Assembly: GCA_012295275.1 (NCBI GenBank)
Contig: CM022670.1
Span: 30,278,938 to 30,333,437, forward strand
Origin: Chrysomallon squamiferum
Lineage: Eukaryota; Mollusca; Gastropoda; Neomphalida; Peltospiridae
Reading direction: 5' to 3'
DNA: 54,500 bases
This document shows, piece by piece, positions 1 to 12,212 of the stretch. A program made the position numbers and the translations under genes. Below the pieces are notes generated by a model. The model was not told the origin of the DNA, searched no databases, and was given only the letters and a program-made list of their open reading frames with translations. Every line of letters begins with the position of its first letter. The stretch's first letter is position 1.

Positions 1-712
1 CAATTTTTCTTCTTATTATTATTTCTATTCTCTTTTTTTTTATTGCAGTTATTTTCTTAATTTTAAAAAAGAAAAATGTTCATAAACCATTACACTATAT
101 TTTATACAACTTAATGTCAATGTACAGCAGTAAACATATTTATTATTTCTCAACAAAAAGGTAGAATTTCAATTACATTTTTATATATAGAACTTGTACT
201 AAAATTCCAGTACAATAACTGAAAAGATTGGTTAAATTATTATTTTCCATTTTCCTTGAGAAAACTAGGTAGCAACTTGTTATTGTCCAATTTAATGCTG
301 ACAACATCCTTGTGAAACACATACACACAGACAGATACACATAGATAAATACATATATGTACATTCCATATGTGGCATACAAAATATACTCTATAGATTT
401 ATATATTTTAATACTGCCTAAAGAAAGTTCATTAACCTATGCCATTTACATAAAAATTACATGTAGCAGATAAAATTTACAAGCTAAATTAAACACTATA
501 CCAGTGACATGTACATGTATGTCAGCTGCTGTGTTTATATTATAATAGAAAGGTCAAAATATTTTTCATATAAATGGGTTTATATTTCCCCTTTTCCCAT
601 ACCTGTCATTAAGTCAAAGATCTTAATGTGTAATACCCTTTCATTCAAACTCGTGTTGTAAGACAGTCTTTCAAGTTTCATGGCTGAATATTGTAAAACT
701 TATTTTACGGAT

Positions 713-748
<36 letters not shown>

Positions 749-2250
749 ATATTCATGAATGGTGTGTTATTGCAATAGTTATATATCATGCAAAAAATGT
801 TTTATTATTAATTATTATTATATTATTATTATTATATTGGATTTATTTTTGGATGCTATTTATTCTTTTTTTTTACATTTATTCTTACTTTTACTCTACA
901 AATGTCATATTATACCAAAAAAAAGGAAAAAGAAATGAATAATCAAATACTAAAAACAATATCTAATGACATTCTTATTTGAACATAACTTCAGTGTGTA
1001 AAGGCAAAAAATCTGCAATAAATAGTAGCCTGCAAGAACCACTGGTTAGAAGCTGAGAACACGCTGAGACAAGAATTATTTTTTATATGACCTTAAGACA
1101 ATTTATTAATCTGGATGACAGCAATAAAATTTATACAGAAAATCTTCAGCTGTTGTATTAAGGGTTATTTCACTTATGTGGTTGTGGTTAATTTTTGTTA
1201 AGTATCAATGAATTATTTTAAACATGCCAGTATTGGAATTAATTACTGGCCTCACCAGAGAGTTCTGACAATAAAGTATCTTTTATATGTATACACCTTC
1301 CCATAAGCAGAGCACACATGTCAGGGACATTGATATACCAATAGTGGGGCTCTGTATTGAATTGATGTTAGTCTGAAGGGTATCCCAAGAAATACTTACC
1401 AAAATTTGACTTTTTCAATCAGAGCAGTGAATATTTATAATGCATGATGAATTAAAAACTTAATACAATGCTCCAGGACATGAATTATTTTTAGAGGTAA
1501 TACAATAACTGCAAGAAAAATTGTATAATATTTAAAGAAAAATAAATAATAAGGATAGTATGTATAAAGAAAAATAAGGAGTAATAACCCTATGTATCAA
1601 TTAAAAATAAGTAATAAAAATTCTATGTAAAAATAAAATTACGTAGTAACAAATGTATATATAAAGCAAAAATAAATAATAAGATTTGTATGTATCAAAA
1701 AATAAATAAAAATTTCAGTATAATTTTTACATAATATAATATATGAATGGATTTCTAATATTAGTGATTTGAATATATTACAAAATACAGTACATATAAA
1801 TGTTGTAACAGGACATACAAATATTTGTTATCTTAAACTATATTAGTAACTTATCCTGACTAACACCACAGAAATTGTTAACAGAAGGAGAATAAACAGT
1901 GGTAACCAACGTTAATTGATATTTTAAAATAAAGATGATACAAATATAGACCAATTTATGGAACAATTAATTCGGTTCGATACAACCATGAAATGGCACG
2001 TTTCTTTTCATTTTTTTTTTTTCTTTTTTTCTCTTTTTTTTTGTTTTGTTTTTTGTCTATATTAATGTGGCATAAAATTTTCATATTGACCCCAAATATT
2101 TTCTTTCCTTTTGGCATTCTCCAAAAAAAATATTTTCATTAGCATATTTTTAAATATATATATATGTATTGCTTCTGGTTTTATATGTGTGTGTATGTGT
2201 GCATGTGCGTGTGCGTGTGATATGCATATATATATATATATATATATATA
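1..2250. other. gene-free AT-rich spacer
   Basis: No reading frame with protein-like composition or convincing splice-bounded exon was seen on either strand. The stretch holds a CA microsatellite, A- and T-rich runs, and a GT-rich/AT-repeat stretch just before the Tigger element. It may be part of a long intron of the minus-strand PDZ gene that starts at 6327. Confidence 0.5.
715..743. repeat. (CA)n microsatellite
   Basis: Uninterrupted CA dinucleotide run. Confidence 0.95.
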
Positions 2251-2640
2251 CAGTGGTACCTTGACTTATGAGTTTAATTTGTTCCCTGAATGAACTTGTA
2301 ATTCAGTGGACATCATCCATTTATTCTTTTGGCACTGTCCTTTCCACTCACTTTCTTAGGATCCATGGTCAGAAAAAAAGGAAGTTGGCAAAATACTGCA
2401 CAAAAAGTGAACACAACACACCAGAGATGCTTCCACAGCAAGGTAACCACACGATGTAAATGAGTGAAACGTGAGATGCTGGGTGGATGTTGTATTGTTT
2501 GTTGTGTCAAACAGCAGCGGCTATCTGGAACTTATTTGTAACTCGGATTTTGGCTTGCATCTCAAAGCAAAATATCCACCAGGTGACTGCTCATAATTCA
2601 GAAAATTCCTAAGTTGGTGCACTTGTAAATCACAGTCCCA

Positions 2641-2643
<3 letters not shown>
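2251..2643 (-). mobile_element. internally deleted pogo/Tigger-type DNA transposon
   Basis: The element opens with CAGTGGTACCTTGACTTATG and closes with a related inverted end, CCCACTG. It is flanked by TA on both sides, the target duplication of the Tc1/mariner-pogo group. Read on the minus strand, it aligns over most of its length with the second copy at 35399-36162. Shared features are the leader with the 'gtgcagtattttgc' block and a start codon followed by Met-Asp-Pro-Lys/His. The transposase frame stops about 17 codons in and then runs into the far terminal repeat, so almost the whole transposase gene is deleted. It is a non-autonomous, MITE-like copy. Confidence 0.8.
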
Positions 2644-2687
<44 letters not shown>

Positions 2688-3356
2688 ACATGTTTACCTG
2701 CATTGAGCATATTCCAAACATCAAAAACTCTTTTAAATTTTTTTTTAATACTGATTTGAAGGCAAGAAAAGTACATTTTTGGACACAACTTTTGATATAA
2801 GCCACTGCCAGGGATGACATGCACACTGTTAGAAAGATCGAACTTTGACCTTCCTAGCTGTGCTAAAAATAACACTGAAGCCATTTTGGGGAAGACAACC
2901 CTATTTTTGGACTTTTTACTCCACTCTGTTCACTGCTGACCACAGGCACTGAAATGTGTTTACCCCCACTGCATTTAACACTCTCATACAAAGGACTGGT
3001 TTAACTCACAATAAAAACAAAATCACTGTTTAAAAGAACACATAATGATCTTCATTTTTATTGTATTTTTTTTTTTGGTATGTTTTACAGAAGGGATTTG
3101 GGAGTGGAGGAAAATGGACAAAATCTGAACTTTTAACAGTTTGACCAATTATATTGGCTAGTCTGCTGGTGCCTACATATACACATGTACAAGTTTTTTA
3201 ATACTTCAAAAATAATGGATGACATATAAAATGAAATTCAGAGTAGTCTGTCCATAGTTCTCTAGTAAAGCTTTATATAGCAACAGTTCATTCACAAGTA
3301 CAGGTTCAACTATAACCATGTATACTAAGGCACTTCTTACAAGAGTTTTCAGTTTT
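2644..3356. other. no gene seen; AT repeat and unassigned sequence
   Basis: A TA dinucleotide run (2644-2683) abuts the Tigger element. The minus-strand frame over 2630-2884 runs straight into that repeat and has no recognisable domain. The rest is unremarkable spacer. Confidence 0.4.
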
Positions 3357-3780
3357 TCACTCTTTTATGTTGTGTGCTCTGTCATACTGGCAATAAATGA
3401 ACTTGTCCTCAAAGTACTCCAGCATCATCACCATCAGCTTCTGATAGTGCTTCAAAAGCTGCCAATACTTAATCCATTGGAATGAATGCAATTGCAGATA
3501 TCTCACGATCAGTAAAGCAAACTTTTTATCAGTATTGTAACAAACTGCCAGACTAATGAGTTGAATTTGGTACCAGATGCATTGGCTCAAATGAAAGAAT
3601 CATCCAGTCACAGAACAGTTTAGCTTTTCAGATGTTTTGCCTTCTTCCTTCACACTCGTAAGAAATCACTCTACCATCGAGTTCCTTCTGTCGGACATAA
3701 ACATAGTTTTTGAAGGTAAATCTTGAATGACCACACTCTGAGTCAATCTTATACAATATACTATTTTTGCTACAAGGCAT
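3357..3780 (-). pseudogene. remnant of a Mutator-like (MULE) transposase with FLYWCH-type finger
   Basis: Two broken frames follow each other on the minus strand. The first, 3780 to 3628, encodes 50 residues. A Cys and a His precede the stretch FKNYVYVRQKEL and then ISYECEGRR, which fits the FLYWCH-type zinc finger found at the N-terminus of many animal MULE transposases. The second, 3590 to 3357, ends in LMVMMLEYFEDKFI, resembling the YFEDTYIG-type segment near the MULE C-terminus. The catalytic DDE core is missing between them, so this looks like an internally deleted dead copy. Family assignment is by motif memory only. An unrelated FLYWCH host gene is the main alternative. Confidence 0.4.
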
Positions 3781-4186
3781 GATCTAATATACTGTTTTAT
3801 TCATCTCAATTATAGATCAATTGCCAAATCAAAGGAAGCTTTAGCATTTAATTAGCCTGAATCAGTTATTAGCTGATTCAAGTTAGCTTTGATGTTAGCT
3901 TTGGGGGACATTGTCCAGGGGACAGTTGTCCTGATACTGTGTTCCTGCAACAAGCATGAAGTCATCTGCTTTTAAAAACAAGTTAGTTGAAGTGGTATCA
4001 TAACTTTTTCTATGGAACTCATAGCAATGACAATGTTTACTATAAGAAAAGGAACATTCTCAGCTGAAAAATGCTAGGCTTCAAAAGATCAAACTTCTAC
4101 AATTATTCATGCTTTTTCTTCTGTTCTGTATAATCCTTATTATATATATATTTTTTCTCTATAAAATTAATAAAACATTTCTTGGT

Positions 4187-4560
4187 CATAAAAAATAATG
4201 TTCAATTTTCATTATAATTATTCAAACAGAATAAAAAAAAATGAACATGTTCAAAGCATATTTTGCTAATATAAATTTATTAACAGTCATATAGTAAAGC
4301 ATTCTTTACCTCAATAAATGTTTTAATTGTAATTTAAAGATTTTTGATTATCAAAGGAAAGAACCAAAATAATAATAACCAATGTAAACAGCATTTTAAC
4401 TAATCAATCTTTGCTCATAAAAAATAATGTTAATTCATCATTATAATTTTTTAAAGTAAAGAAAGGACAAATTAACAAGAACATTCAGCAGATGAATAAA
4501 GCATTTTTTACTGATACACATTCTTAATTCTCATGTAAAAATTATTGATGGAAAGATAAG
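4187..4560. repeat. diverged tandem duplication, about 229-bp period
   Basis: The block beginning cataaaaaataatgtt at 4187 recurs at 4416. In both copies it is followed by a cattataatt block, an aaagcattnttta block and a gattatc/gatggaaag end. The second copy is shorter. No coding potential. Confidence 0.6.
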
Positions 4561-5019
4561 GTAATACTAGATATTTCACAAGTAAAAATTATTTTCAGAT
4601 CAGCTTTCTATTTTGTCTTCAACTGTGATTTAATGCATAATGTCAACATGGTAGGCTGCAGCCATATCACTGACAAATAACATGTAACAGTCCTCAGCAG
4701 TTTGATCACAATACAAAATGATCATTAAAAAAAGAAGTCACCTGAATGTAAATATTTATTTGTTTGTGCATACTGCAGTGGACTGCTTAACACAAACACG
4801 TAGAGATTCATATATTTTCCATGTCAGAGTTTACACCCATCAGAGTAGTGGTTATAACTGATGAAGTTTGTGTATTTTGCTTATCTCAAAGTGACTTAGA
4901 CTGGAGAAGGTTAGAAAAAAAAAGGACAAAAAAAGTTTAGTTAGTGAGTCATATGTTGAATGTAATAGGTTAAAAAAGTTATTTTTACAAACTTGAATTC
5001 TTCTTGGCGACAAGTTAAA

Positions 5020-5180
5020 ATGACCTTCTTTAAATACGAATATAATATATAAACAAATTACTGTTGTATGACCTTGTTTAAAGATGAATATTAGTGTCTT
5101 TATAAATAATGTATATTTACTGTTAATATGACCTTCATTAAATATGAATATTAATCATCTAATGATCTATAAACGAAAAT
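5020..5180. repeat. degenerate three-unit minisatellite
   Basis: Three units start with tgacctt at 5021, 5069 and 5129. Each continues with a (t)taaa-a-gaatat core, and two continue into tata-aa...ttactgtt. Spacings of 48 and 60 show that the units differ in length. Confidence 0.6.
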
Positions 5181-5267
5181 GCATAAAATTTCATTTTATA
5201 CCATATCTGAAATGAAATATTACATGACATAAAATAATACAAAAATATCCTACAAAATTAAATTGAA

Positions 5268-5306
<39 letters not shown>
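5268..5306. repeat. (TA)n microsatellite
   Basis: AT dinucleotide run. Confidence 0.9.
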
Positions 5307-5308
<2 letters not shown>

Positions 5309-5877
5309 ATTATGACTTCTACTGAAATATTTTCTACCAAGCACAGACATGTTAATTTCTTGTTTTAATTCCATCAATAAGTAAGTATAATTCCATTTCT
5401 GAACTGGTGAACCTGTGACCAGCATAAATCTCCAAGATCTAAATAAATTATGTCAATAAGTACAAATATGCTTAATCTACTAAGACTAAACAGTGGATGA
5501 CTGGGATCTGTGACTCAGTGAACTGACTCATGCAATTTTGAATAAATGGACTGGAAAACTGAATCGTTTTTAAGAAGAATTTTTGAACTGCTCAATTGCA
5601 GTATTTGAACTAGGATTGTAAAAGTGGGAGAGAAAAGGATCTGAGGTCGAGAAAGAAAAAATGTGAGATATAATGTTTTCAGTTTTAATGGTTCTTGTAA
5701 ATGACAGAATTGGTGTTGCTAAAATACAGCTAAGTTCAGTCACTGGTGCACATAATTATGTAAAGCAGATGTATGCAAAAAAAACATCACTGGAGGTTAC
5801 TGAATTTAAAAGAAGTTAACATTTTTGTTTAACCCTACTTTTTTAAAATTAAACAAAAAGGAAGACAGATTTGTAAG

Positions 5878-5880
<3 letters not shown>

Positions 5881-5916
<36 letters not shown>

Positions 5917-5928
5917 TGTGTGTGTGTG
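5881..5928. repeat. (TG)n microsatellite
   Basis: TG run with one C interruption. Confidence 0.95.
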
Positions 5929-6058
5929 ACGCAGCTGATTTTTTGTTTTACAGTTTATTCAGTTTACTGGTATGCAAGTCTTACAGAAAGAATGAATGTT
6001 TAAGGATACCCTAGCACAAACCATATATTGGCTATTGGGTGTCATCACGTTTTACAGA

Positions 6059-6060
<2 letters not shown>

Positions 6061-6093
<33 letters not shown>
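6061..6093. repeat. (AAT)n microsatellite
   Basis: AAT triplet run immediately downstream (minus sense) of the PDZ exon. Confidence 0.9.
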
Positions 6094-6204
6094 CTGCCAA
6101 AGACAACTAAAGGTATTTTAATATCAAGAAGACAAAAAGTCCTGTGATCAGTGTGTTGAATTTCACGACACACAGCATCTGAGCATGTTATCTCAAGTTT
6201 TTAC

Positions 6205-6327
6205 CTTAGCGATTCGAAGAAAAGTTCCTTCCTCGGCCCCTCCTTTTAAAATAAACCCCCACGGGGCACCGCCTCGAAGCACCACTACAAACGGTTTCCA
6301 TGGCGATGACAGTTTCTTGGTATCCAT
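6205..6327 (-). CDS. first coding exon of a PDZ-domain protein (Shroom/Synaptopodin-2-like PDZ)
   Basis: On the minus strand an ATG at 6327 opens 41 codons that end exactly at a good donor (AAG|GTAAAA, intron from 6204). Residues 13-41 read FVVVLRGGAPWGFILKGG and continue EEGTFLRIAK. This is the first half of a PDZ domain: the beta-A strand, then the GGAPWGF carboxylate-binding loop. GGAPWGF near the extreme N-terminus is typical of Shroom and Synaptopodin-2/PDLIM-type scaffolds, which bind C-terminal peptides and organise actin. The second half of the domain must lie in an exon further left. I could not find it in 1-6200, so the next intron is probably longer than 6 kb. A processed fragment is unlikely because the exon ends at a clean donor. 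Which PDZ family it belongs to is uncertain. Confidence 0.75.
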
Positions 6328-6530
6328 GATCACTGTTTAAAAAAAGATGATAACGGTACTTTTCTTTTTCATCATCTCTCATGACACTACACAAGGAACA
6401 ACTGATAAAAACTTGCACGAGTTCCCGAGTCGAGCGCTTCAGACACCTTACGTGTCTTCTGCGCATGTCACCGACGGTTTTTCTTCTCGTCTGCTTCTTG
6501 GCAGGTCTTTCCAGTTTCCGTTTAATCGAC
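6328..6530 (-). promoter_or_regulatory. probable 5' UTR/promoter of the PDZ gene
   Basis: The sequence upstream of the PDZ start is locally richer in C+G and CpG than its AT-rich surroundings (for example gagtcgagcgcttc, a tgcgcatg NRF1-like half site, and cgacgg). It ends against a long T/A homopolymer tract. This fits a promoter, but no TATA box or start site can be fixed. Confidence 0.3.
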
Positions 6531-6546
6531 TATTGTATTCGTTTCG

Positions 6547-6553
<7 letters not shown>

Positions 6554-6581
<28 letters not shown>
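6554..6581. repeat. poly(A) tract
   Basis: Homopolymer run of A. Confidence 0.95.
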
Positions 6582-6585
<4 letters not shown>

Positions 6586-7401
6586 CCAACAACAACTTTA
6601 GCAAAGCAACAAAACAGAGGACAAACAGGGTGAAAATCGATGAGAACAAAAAGTCCACACTCTCACTGTTATATGAATCTATTCACTAAGATTTATTTGT
6701 TATTTATTTAGCCAGGAAGATGTTTAAACAAAAAGTAAAATTACATAACTTTATATGATATTAATAAATAGGAAGTTTATCCATAAATTATTTGTTTTCT
6801 TTGAAATGCTCGTGCTATGACTTTATTAATAATTTCATAATTTCGTTTCGACAAACTGTTTAAAGAATTTCGCTGCTATATATGTGTAGTAATCGCTGTG
6901 TTGAGTTTGAATAAATCCAGTAAATTTGTTTATAAATATTTGATTATTTCATATTGAACGTTAATTTTATTTACAAAGAAACTTGTATAAATGCGGAAGC
7001 TCAACAGCTCAATACTGAAATTAATATTTTGAAATTATATGAAGGAGACGCACGTTCGGTTTAAATTGTATAGCGTTCCGCAAAATATAGGGATATAATT
7101 TTAAATGTATACAAAAAAGAAAGTTGGTAGAGAAAAAAGAAATAACAACAAACGAAAGACCTTGATAAAAAGGCAATAAAAATGTATTTATTAATAGTGT
7201 ATGAACGTACAATGTTATAGAAACTCGCGCTATTAAAGAGGGAATTCCGTCGCATATTCCAGTGAATCCTATCAACTGATGTGTTACATTGCACTCTCAT
7301 ATTTTTTATTTTATGCTGTGAATGTTCAAATGATTTTAATATTTTTTATGTTATACTTATTAAAGCCCCACGTAACTTTTCTTTATATTTATATATTTAT
7401 T

Positions 7402-7407
<6 letters not shown>

Positions 7408-7461
<54 letters not shown>

Positions 7462-7462
7462 T
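7408..7462. repeat. (ATT)n microsatellite
   Basis: ATT triplet run preceded by a short ATTT run. Confidence 0.95.
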
Positions 7463-8129
7463 CGCTTTATAATGAAATATCTCAGTTTTATATTTTTTAC
7501 GCTGCAAAATCTAAATCGGTAGTTAGATATAGGCCTAGGCCTGGAGCTTCATAGAGCACCTAGTCAGTTCTCATTGATCCCATTTGACGATTTTCCATCA
7601 TAACCAAAGCTGCATGATTTATTTCTCAAAAATCTTGATATCCGTGGGAAAGTGATTTAGGAATGTTGTTGCCAGTCAGCAGTTTTCTCTCTCATTATTA
7701 GCATTGTCATTTACCAAATGAAGATTTAAAATCAATAAACAATTTACATTCCATGCTCCACACTTTTTTTTATTAACATATTGGGTTATATACTGTTTAT
7801 ATACACAATGATAGTCAATCAAAATAACGTTTCTTACTCTCCATATAGATCAATATTTGTCATATGAAAACTATTTGCTAGAAAACGCTAAAACCCCGAG
7901 CTACTAAGTATTAATTTATTTATTTAGTAGTTCTTTCAAGGAAACTTCAACACTGCAATGAAATAATGTTTGTTTAATGAAAATTTAATTTGAATTACAT
8001 TAATGGTGGTCAGTTTGGTGTCAAATATAATTAAGTAAGACTAAAAGAGTGTCTAAGAAAGAACATCTTTATATTTCATTCGGCCTCTCATACTGAATTG
8101 GCTTGCAGGACTGCAAGGTGTCATAAATA

Positions 8130-8560
8130 CTTGAAATATGATTATTACTAATACTGCTACTATTACTACTACTATTGGTATTACTACACTGCCACTTCTA
8201 TTGCTATTATTATTATACTACTACACTACTACCACCACAGTTGCTACTACTGCTATTGCTAATTTACAGTTACTACTACTATTAATACGATTATTGTTGC
8301 TACAATTTCTTTTGCTTTTGCTACTGCTCTGTTCTGCATGTAGTACAGTTAGTGCTACCATTGCTGCCTTTTCTAATGCCGCTGCTACTGCTACTATTTC
8401 TACAAAGAGTACTATTAGTGCTATCAATGCTGTCGTTTTTACTGTTGCTATTAATACTGTTGCTACTTGAACTACTATTTCCATTATACCTAACAACTGC
8501 TACTGTTCTATTACTACTACTACTACTGTTACTACTGCTACCACTACCATTGCTACTTTA
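8130..8560. repeat. long degenerate triplet tract (TAC/TGC/TTG type)
   Basis: About 430 bp of three-base periodicity made of mixed tac, tgc, att and ttg triplets. It keeps frames open on both strands and yields meaningless Leu/Thr-rich peptides. It is a decayed triplet repeat and not a gene. Confidence 0.8.
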
Positions 8561-9672
8561 GTTTTTTGTTTTCTTTACTTGTTGTTTTTTGTAATTGTTT
8601 ATTCATTATTTTCAGTAACAGAAGAATATTCGTTGGAAAGGAACGTTATTATTTAAAACAAAAAAAAACTTGACATCGATAAGAACGTCATTTCTAACTA
8701 TGGTTTCTTCAAAAAAATTCGCAAAAAACCCCCAAAATAATAACAAAAAATAATGAAAACAAAAAATTAAAGTTCTCTATTTACGATATTAATGCATTCT
8801 TTTACAAAAGATAAACTTAATTATATATTTCAAATCATTCATCAAAGTAATCAAAAGTGAAGTATTCATAATTTTTTTCATTTCCACATAATCTGGTTTT
8901 GTTCCGCGTGCCTCCGGTCCGAATGTCTAGATTCAGACCATTAAAAAGCCATTATGAAGCAATGTTTATCAAAAGTCATCCGCTTGGAACGAAGATCAGT
9001 ATTAACATAATAGGTAGCTAAGAAATCGTATTCTAAATGTTATTATCTCTGCAAAATGCTTTCCTCTGCTCACACCTACAATACTGGAGTGGGCTCTCCC
9101 GAAACAACCATTCATCTTGCACGTCTATCCGTCAAGCCATCTTATCATTTTCACTACAGTCTTTTTATTTGTTTGGATTATTGCTAAATTATTTATTAAT
9201 TAATTTATTTCTTTATCCAGACTTTGTTTCACTATCTCTATATTATAACGTTTTAAACGGTAAAATTAAAATGTTTCACCTGCACTTTGATTAAATATTT
9301 CAGATTGTTAGTGATTATTTTTTTTGCTGCTGCCTGTCAGTCTTTACCAACAGCAAAGCACGTAATTACTATTATTAATTTTTAATTCCGCTAAAAAAGA
9401 TTTCTGTAGTTTCTGATGAACGTTTTCTCACCTTTGTTTAAAGCCATAAACAAAAAAATGAAGACAAAGGAGAGCCTGTACGTCACTTGTCGCCATTATT
9501 TAATTGTCATACTTTAATAGAAGAGCTGGCTGAAACCTGAGAACCTTAAACAATCTCGTGAAAATATACTCGCATACTTAAAGGCAGTAATTTGAGTTTT
9601 CTAGAGAACTGTCCTTTGAAAATGTAAATAAATTTAAATATGACTTCAGAATATCTGTTCGGGTTTTCTCGC

Positions 9673-9745
<73 letters not shown>

Positions 9746-9770
9746 TGTGTGTTTGTGTTTGTTTGTTTGT
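9673..9770. repeat. (GT)n / (GTTT)n microsatellite
   Basis: Long GT run that degenerates into gtttgttt at its right end. Confidence 0.95.
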
Positions 9771-10020
9771 ATATTTAGTTAAGGTAGCCAAGCACAATCT
9801 GAATTCCTATTTATATAATTCTTTAAAAAATGTAGTTATGAAGGCAGCAAAGAATAATTTGGCATTCTAATCTGATAATCTTTTAAAACTTTCGTCATCG
9901 TAATCCCAAAATATTGACACTTATTTAGAATTCTGGTGGCAGGAATGTTACTAGCAAGTCAGGAAGTTAGATCTTTCCTGGTACATTAATTAATTAATTA
10001 ATTAAATTTATTTATTTTTA

Positions 10021-10021
<1 letters not shown>

Positions 10022-10093
<72 letters not shown>
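10022..10093. repeat. (ATT)n microsatellite
   Basis: ATT triplet run of about 70 bp, preceded by a taat/attt cluster. Confidence 0.95.
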
Positions 10094-10095
<2 letters not shown>

Positions 10096-11873
10096 ATTGA
10101 TTTATGGCTATTATATCATAGAAACAGTTTTAAACATAATTTTAATTTGGCCCGAGACATCAGGCTTATCAAGTGCACTGCACACAATTATTTGTTGAAC
10201 TTTTTCACTATTCGTCTTTATAAGATTAATTTCGTGAGTATTTGTATGTCTTTACTTGTAAATGCATCTTTTTAAAGTGTTTTCTAACATTTGTTTAGTA
10301 AGTATATTATAGAGTATAAAAGTTTAAAAAAGTTTAATAATATAAAATGCAATCTGTGAGAATCCAACATATTAAAAAACATCACTTCCACAAAACCTCC
10401 TCCCCACGAAAAACAAAAAACAAAAAATCGCCCAAAAAGACCAAAAGAAAATTAACCCCAAAAAAGTGAAACAAAAAAGCCAACCGTAATTGGCACATAA
10501 TAATAACAAAACTTGTTTTAAATTTAAAAAATCAAATTTTATGACTACCACACATAAACGAGTGTGCACATAAATAAATCGGTTATTGGAAAAAGAGAAA
10601 ATTTCTCTTCAAACCAGAATTACTTCTAACTCCACAATTATTAATGATCAGTTGCTTCAGATAAAGAAGATGTACTTTGTGAACTGGTATCGAAAAAACC
10701 GAAAGTATTTAAGATCATGCTTTAAATGCAGTCATTGTATGTTTTATTTTATCCACGATTTATTTTTTATTATTTGCAGAATTATTTTTATTGAGTAACC
10801 TTTTGGAATTTTAAACTTAGTTATATGACCTCTGGAGGTCCGCACACCGCGTCTGACATTACCAGGATATCTGTGGTTGTGCAAATTTGTATAGACATTT
10901 TTAGAATATGTGCTCTTTTTAAATCTTTAATTTACTGTTATGTAAATAAAACAACAAATAAAACTGTTGCATATACGTACTTCATAGAATAAAATATTGA
11001 AAGATGATATCTGTAATCATTAAATTTTTAACATCAAGTTTTAAGACTGCCACACAGACCTGATGTGTCAACAGGCTAAATTTTTAAGGTAGTTTTAAAA
11101 AAGAAACAAATAATTTTCTTTTTTAAAAAATATGGCTGGAGATAATCCAAAATAATAAATAATTCGCTTTCGCGTCAGTATATCTGCTGACCAAGGATAT
11201 GCACCTTTGTAACAATTTACTCAGTTTGTCAAGACAATTTTGTTAATAAAGACTGAGTATCCTGAAGCAATTAAAGGAATCAAGGACAATTAATTTAATT
11301 ATTTGTATTTTAATGAGTTTCCTTGTTATTACATTAGCGTTATATCAGTATTTTCCTCTCCTTTCTCTGACTGTTTTCTTTTAAAGTAAATAATTTATAA
11401 TAATAATAATAATAAAGCAGTTATAACAACAAATAATAGTAGTGGTAGTAGTAATTGTTGTTGTTATATTAGTAGTACAGTAATTAATGCACAAATAAAT
11501 ATGAAAGAAAAAAATCAAGAAAGAAGAACTAAGAAAGCCAAGAAAGCAAACGATAAATAATTAAATATATCCCCCTTCAGAAACAAAAAACTAAAGTAAA
11601 ATATAAAATAAGTAATAATAATAATAAGCCGATAACAAACAATGATAATAACTGAACCGAAACATGATTACTTAATACTTAATGGACATGAATAAGAACG
11701 GTCAGGCAAATGGATGGATATTCTGTCAGTTTCTATTCCTGGCTGATTGTATCTGATTTATAAAAGCAAAAATCGTGACAAAATGGAATGCATCTATCCT
11801 AGATGTCGTTTGGTTTATCAGTACAAAGTGGATATAAAACCAGTGAACAGACCACCCCTTTGTTGGCTGATAA

Positions 11874-11885
11874 CGTCACGTGACG
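11874..11885. promoter_or_regulatory. perfect 12-bp palindrome with CACGTG (CLEAR/E-box type)
   Basis: CGTCACGTGACG is its own reverse complement and contains GTCACGTGAC, the consensus bound by bHLH-Zip factors of the TFEB/MITF/USF group. It sits in a short CpG-rich island (gacgcgttgcg, gcggtcgg) 2.1 kb before the cytokine receptor start. An upstream promoter is possible, but no leader exon linking the two was proven. Confidence 0.3.
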
Positions 11886-12123
11886 CGTTGCGTATGATGC
11901 GGTCGGAAGATAATCTGTGAGAATTAAACAACCACTGATGACTGGGTTGAATTTTTTTAATTTATTTTTTTAATTTTTTTTTTCTTCTATATATACGGGA
12001 AAGCTAATGTAATATATAATTTATAGAAATATCATTGCTATTTGTATTTTTAATTTAAACATCGGTCCACAAAATGTTGAATGTAATGGAACATGGAACC
12101 AGGAAAAAAAGATTAGTTAATAC

Positions 12124-12125
<2 letters not shown>

Positions 12126-12209
<84 letters not shown>
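12126..12209. repeat. (GA)n microsatellite
   Basis: Pure GA run of about 84 bp. Confidence 0.95.

Positions 12210-12212
<3 letters not shown>

Larger units (their letters stand above)
6582..12125. other. gene-free repeat-rich spacer
   Basis: Apart from the simple repeats listed separately, no exon-like frame, RNA gene or intact transposon was recognised in this 5.5 kb. Frames longer than 60 codons here are read-throughs of ATT, GT or degenerate triplet tracts. Confidence 0.5.

Noticed and set aside
8138-8561. Leu/Thr-rich frames on both strands
   Set aside because: Degenerate triplet tract that stays open by composition; no splice context or domain.
11783-11920. 45-codon ATG frame covering the CACGTG palindrome
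   Set aside because: No recognisable domain, no splice evidence; open frames of this size occur by chance.
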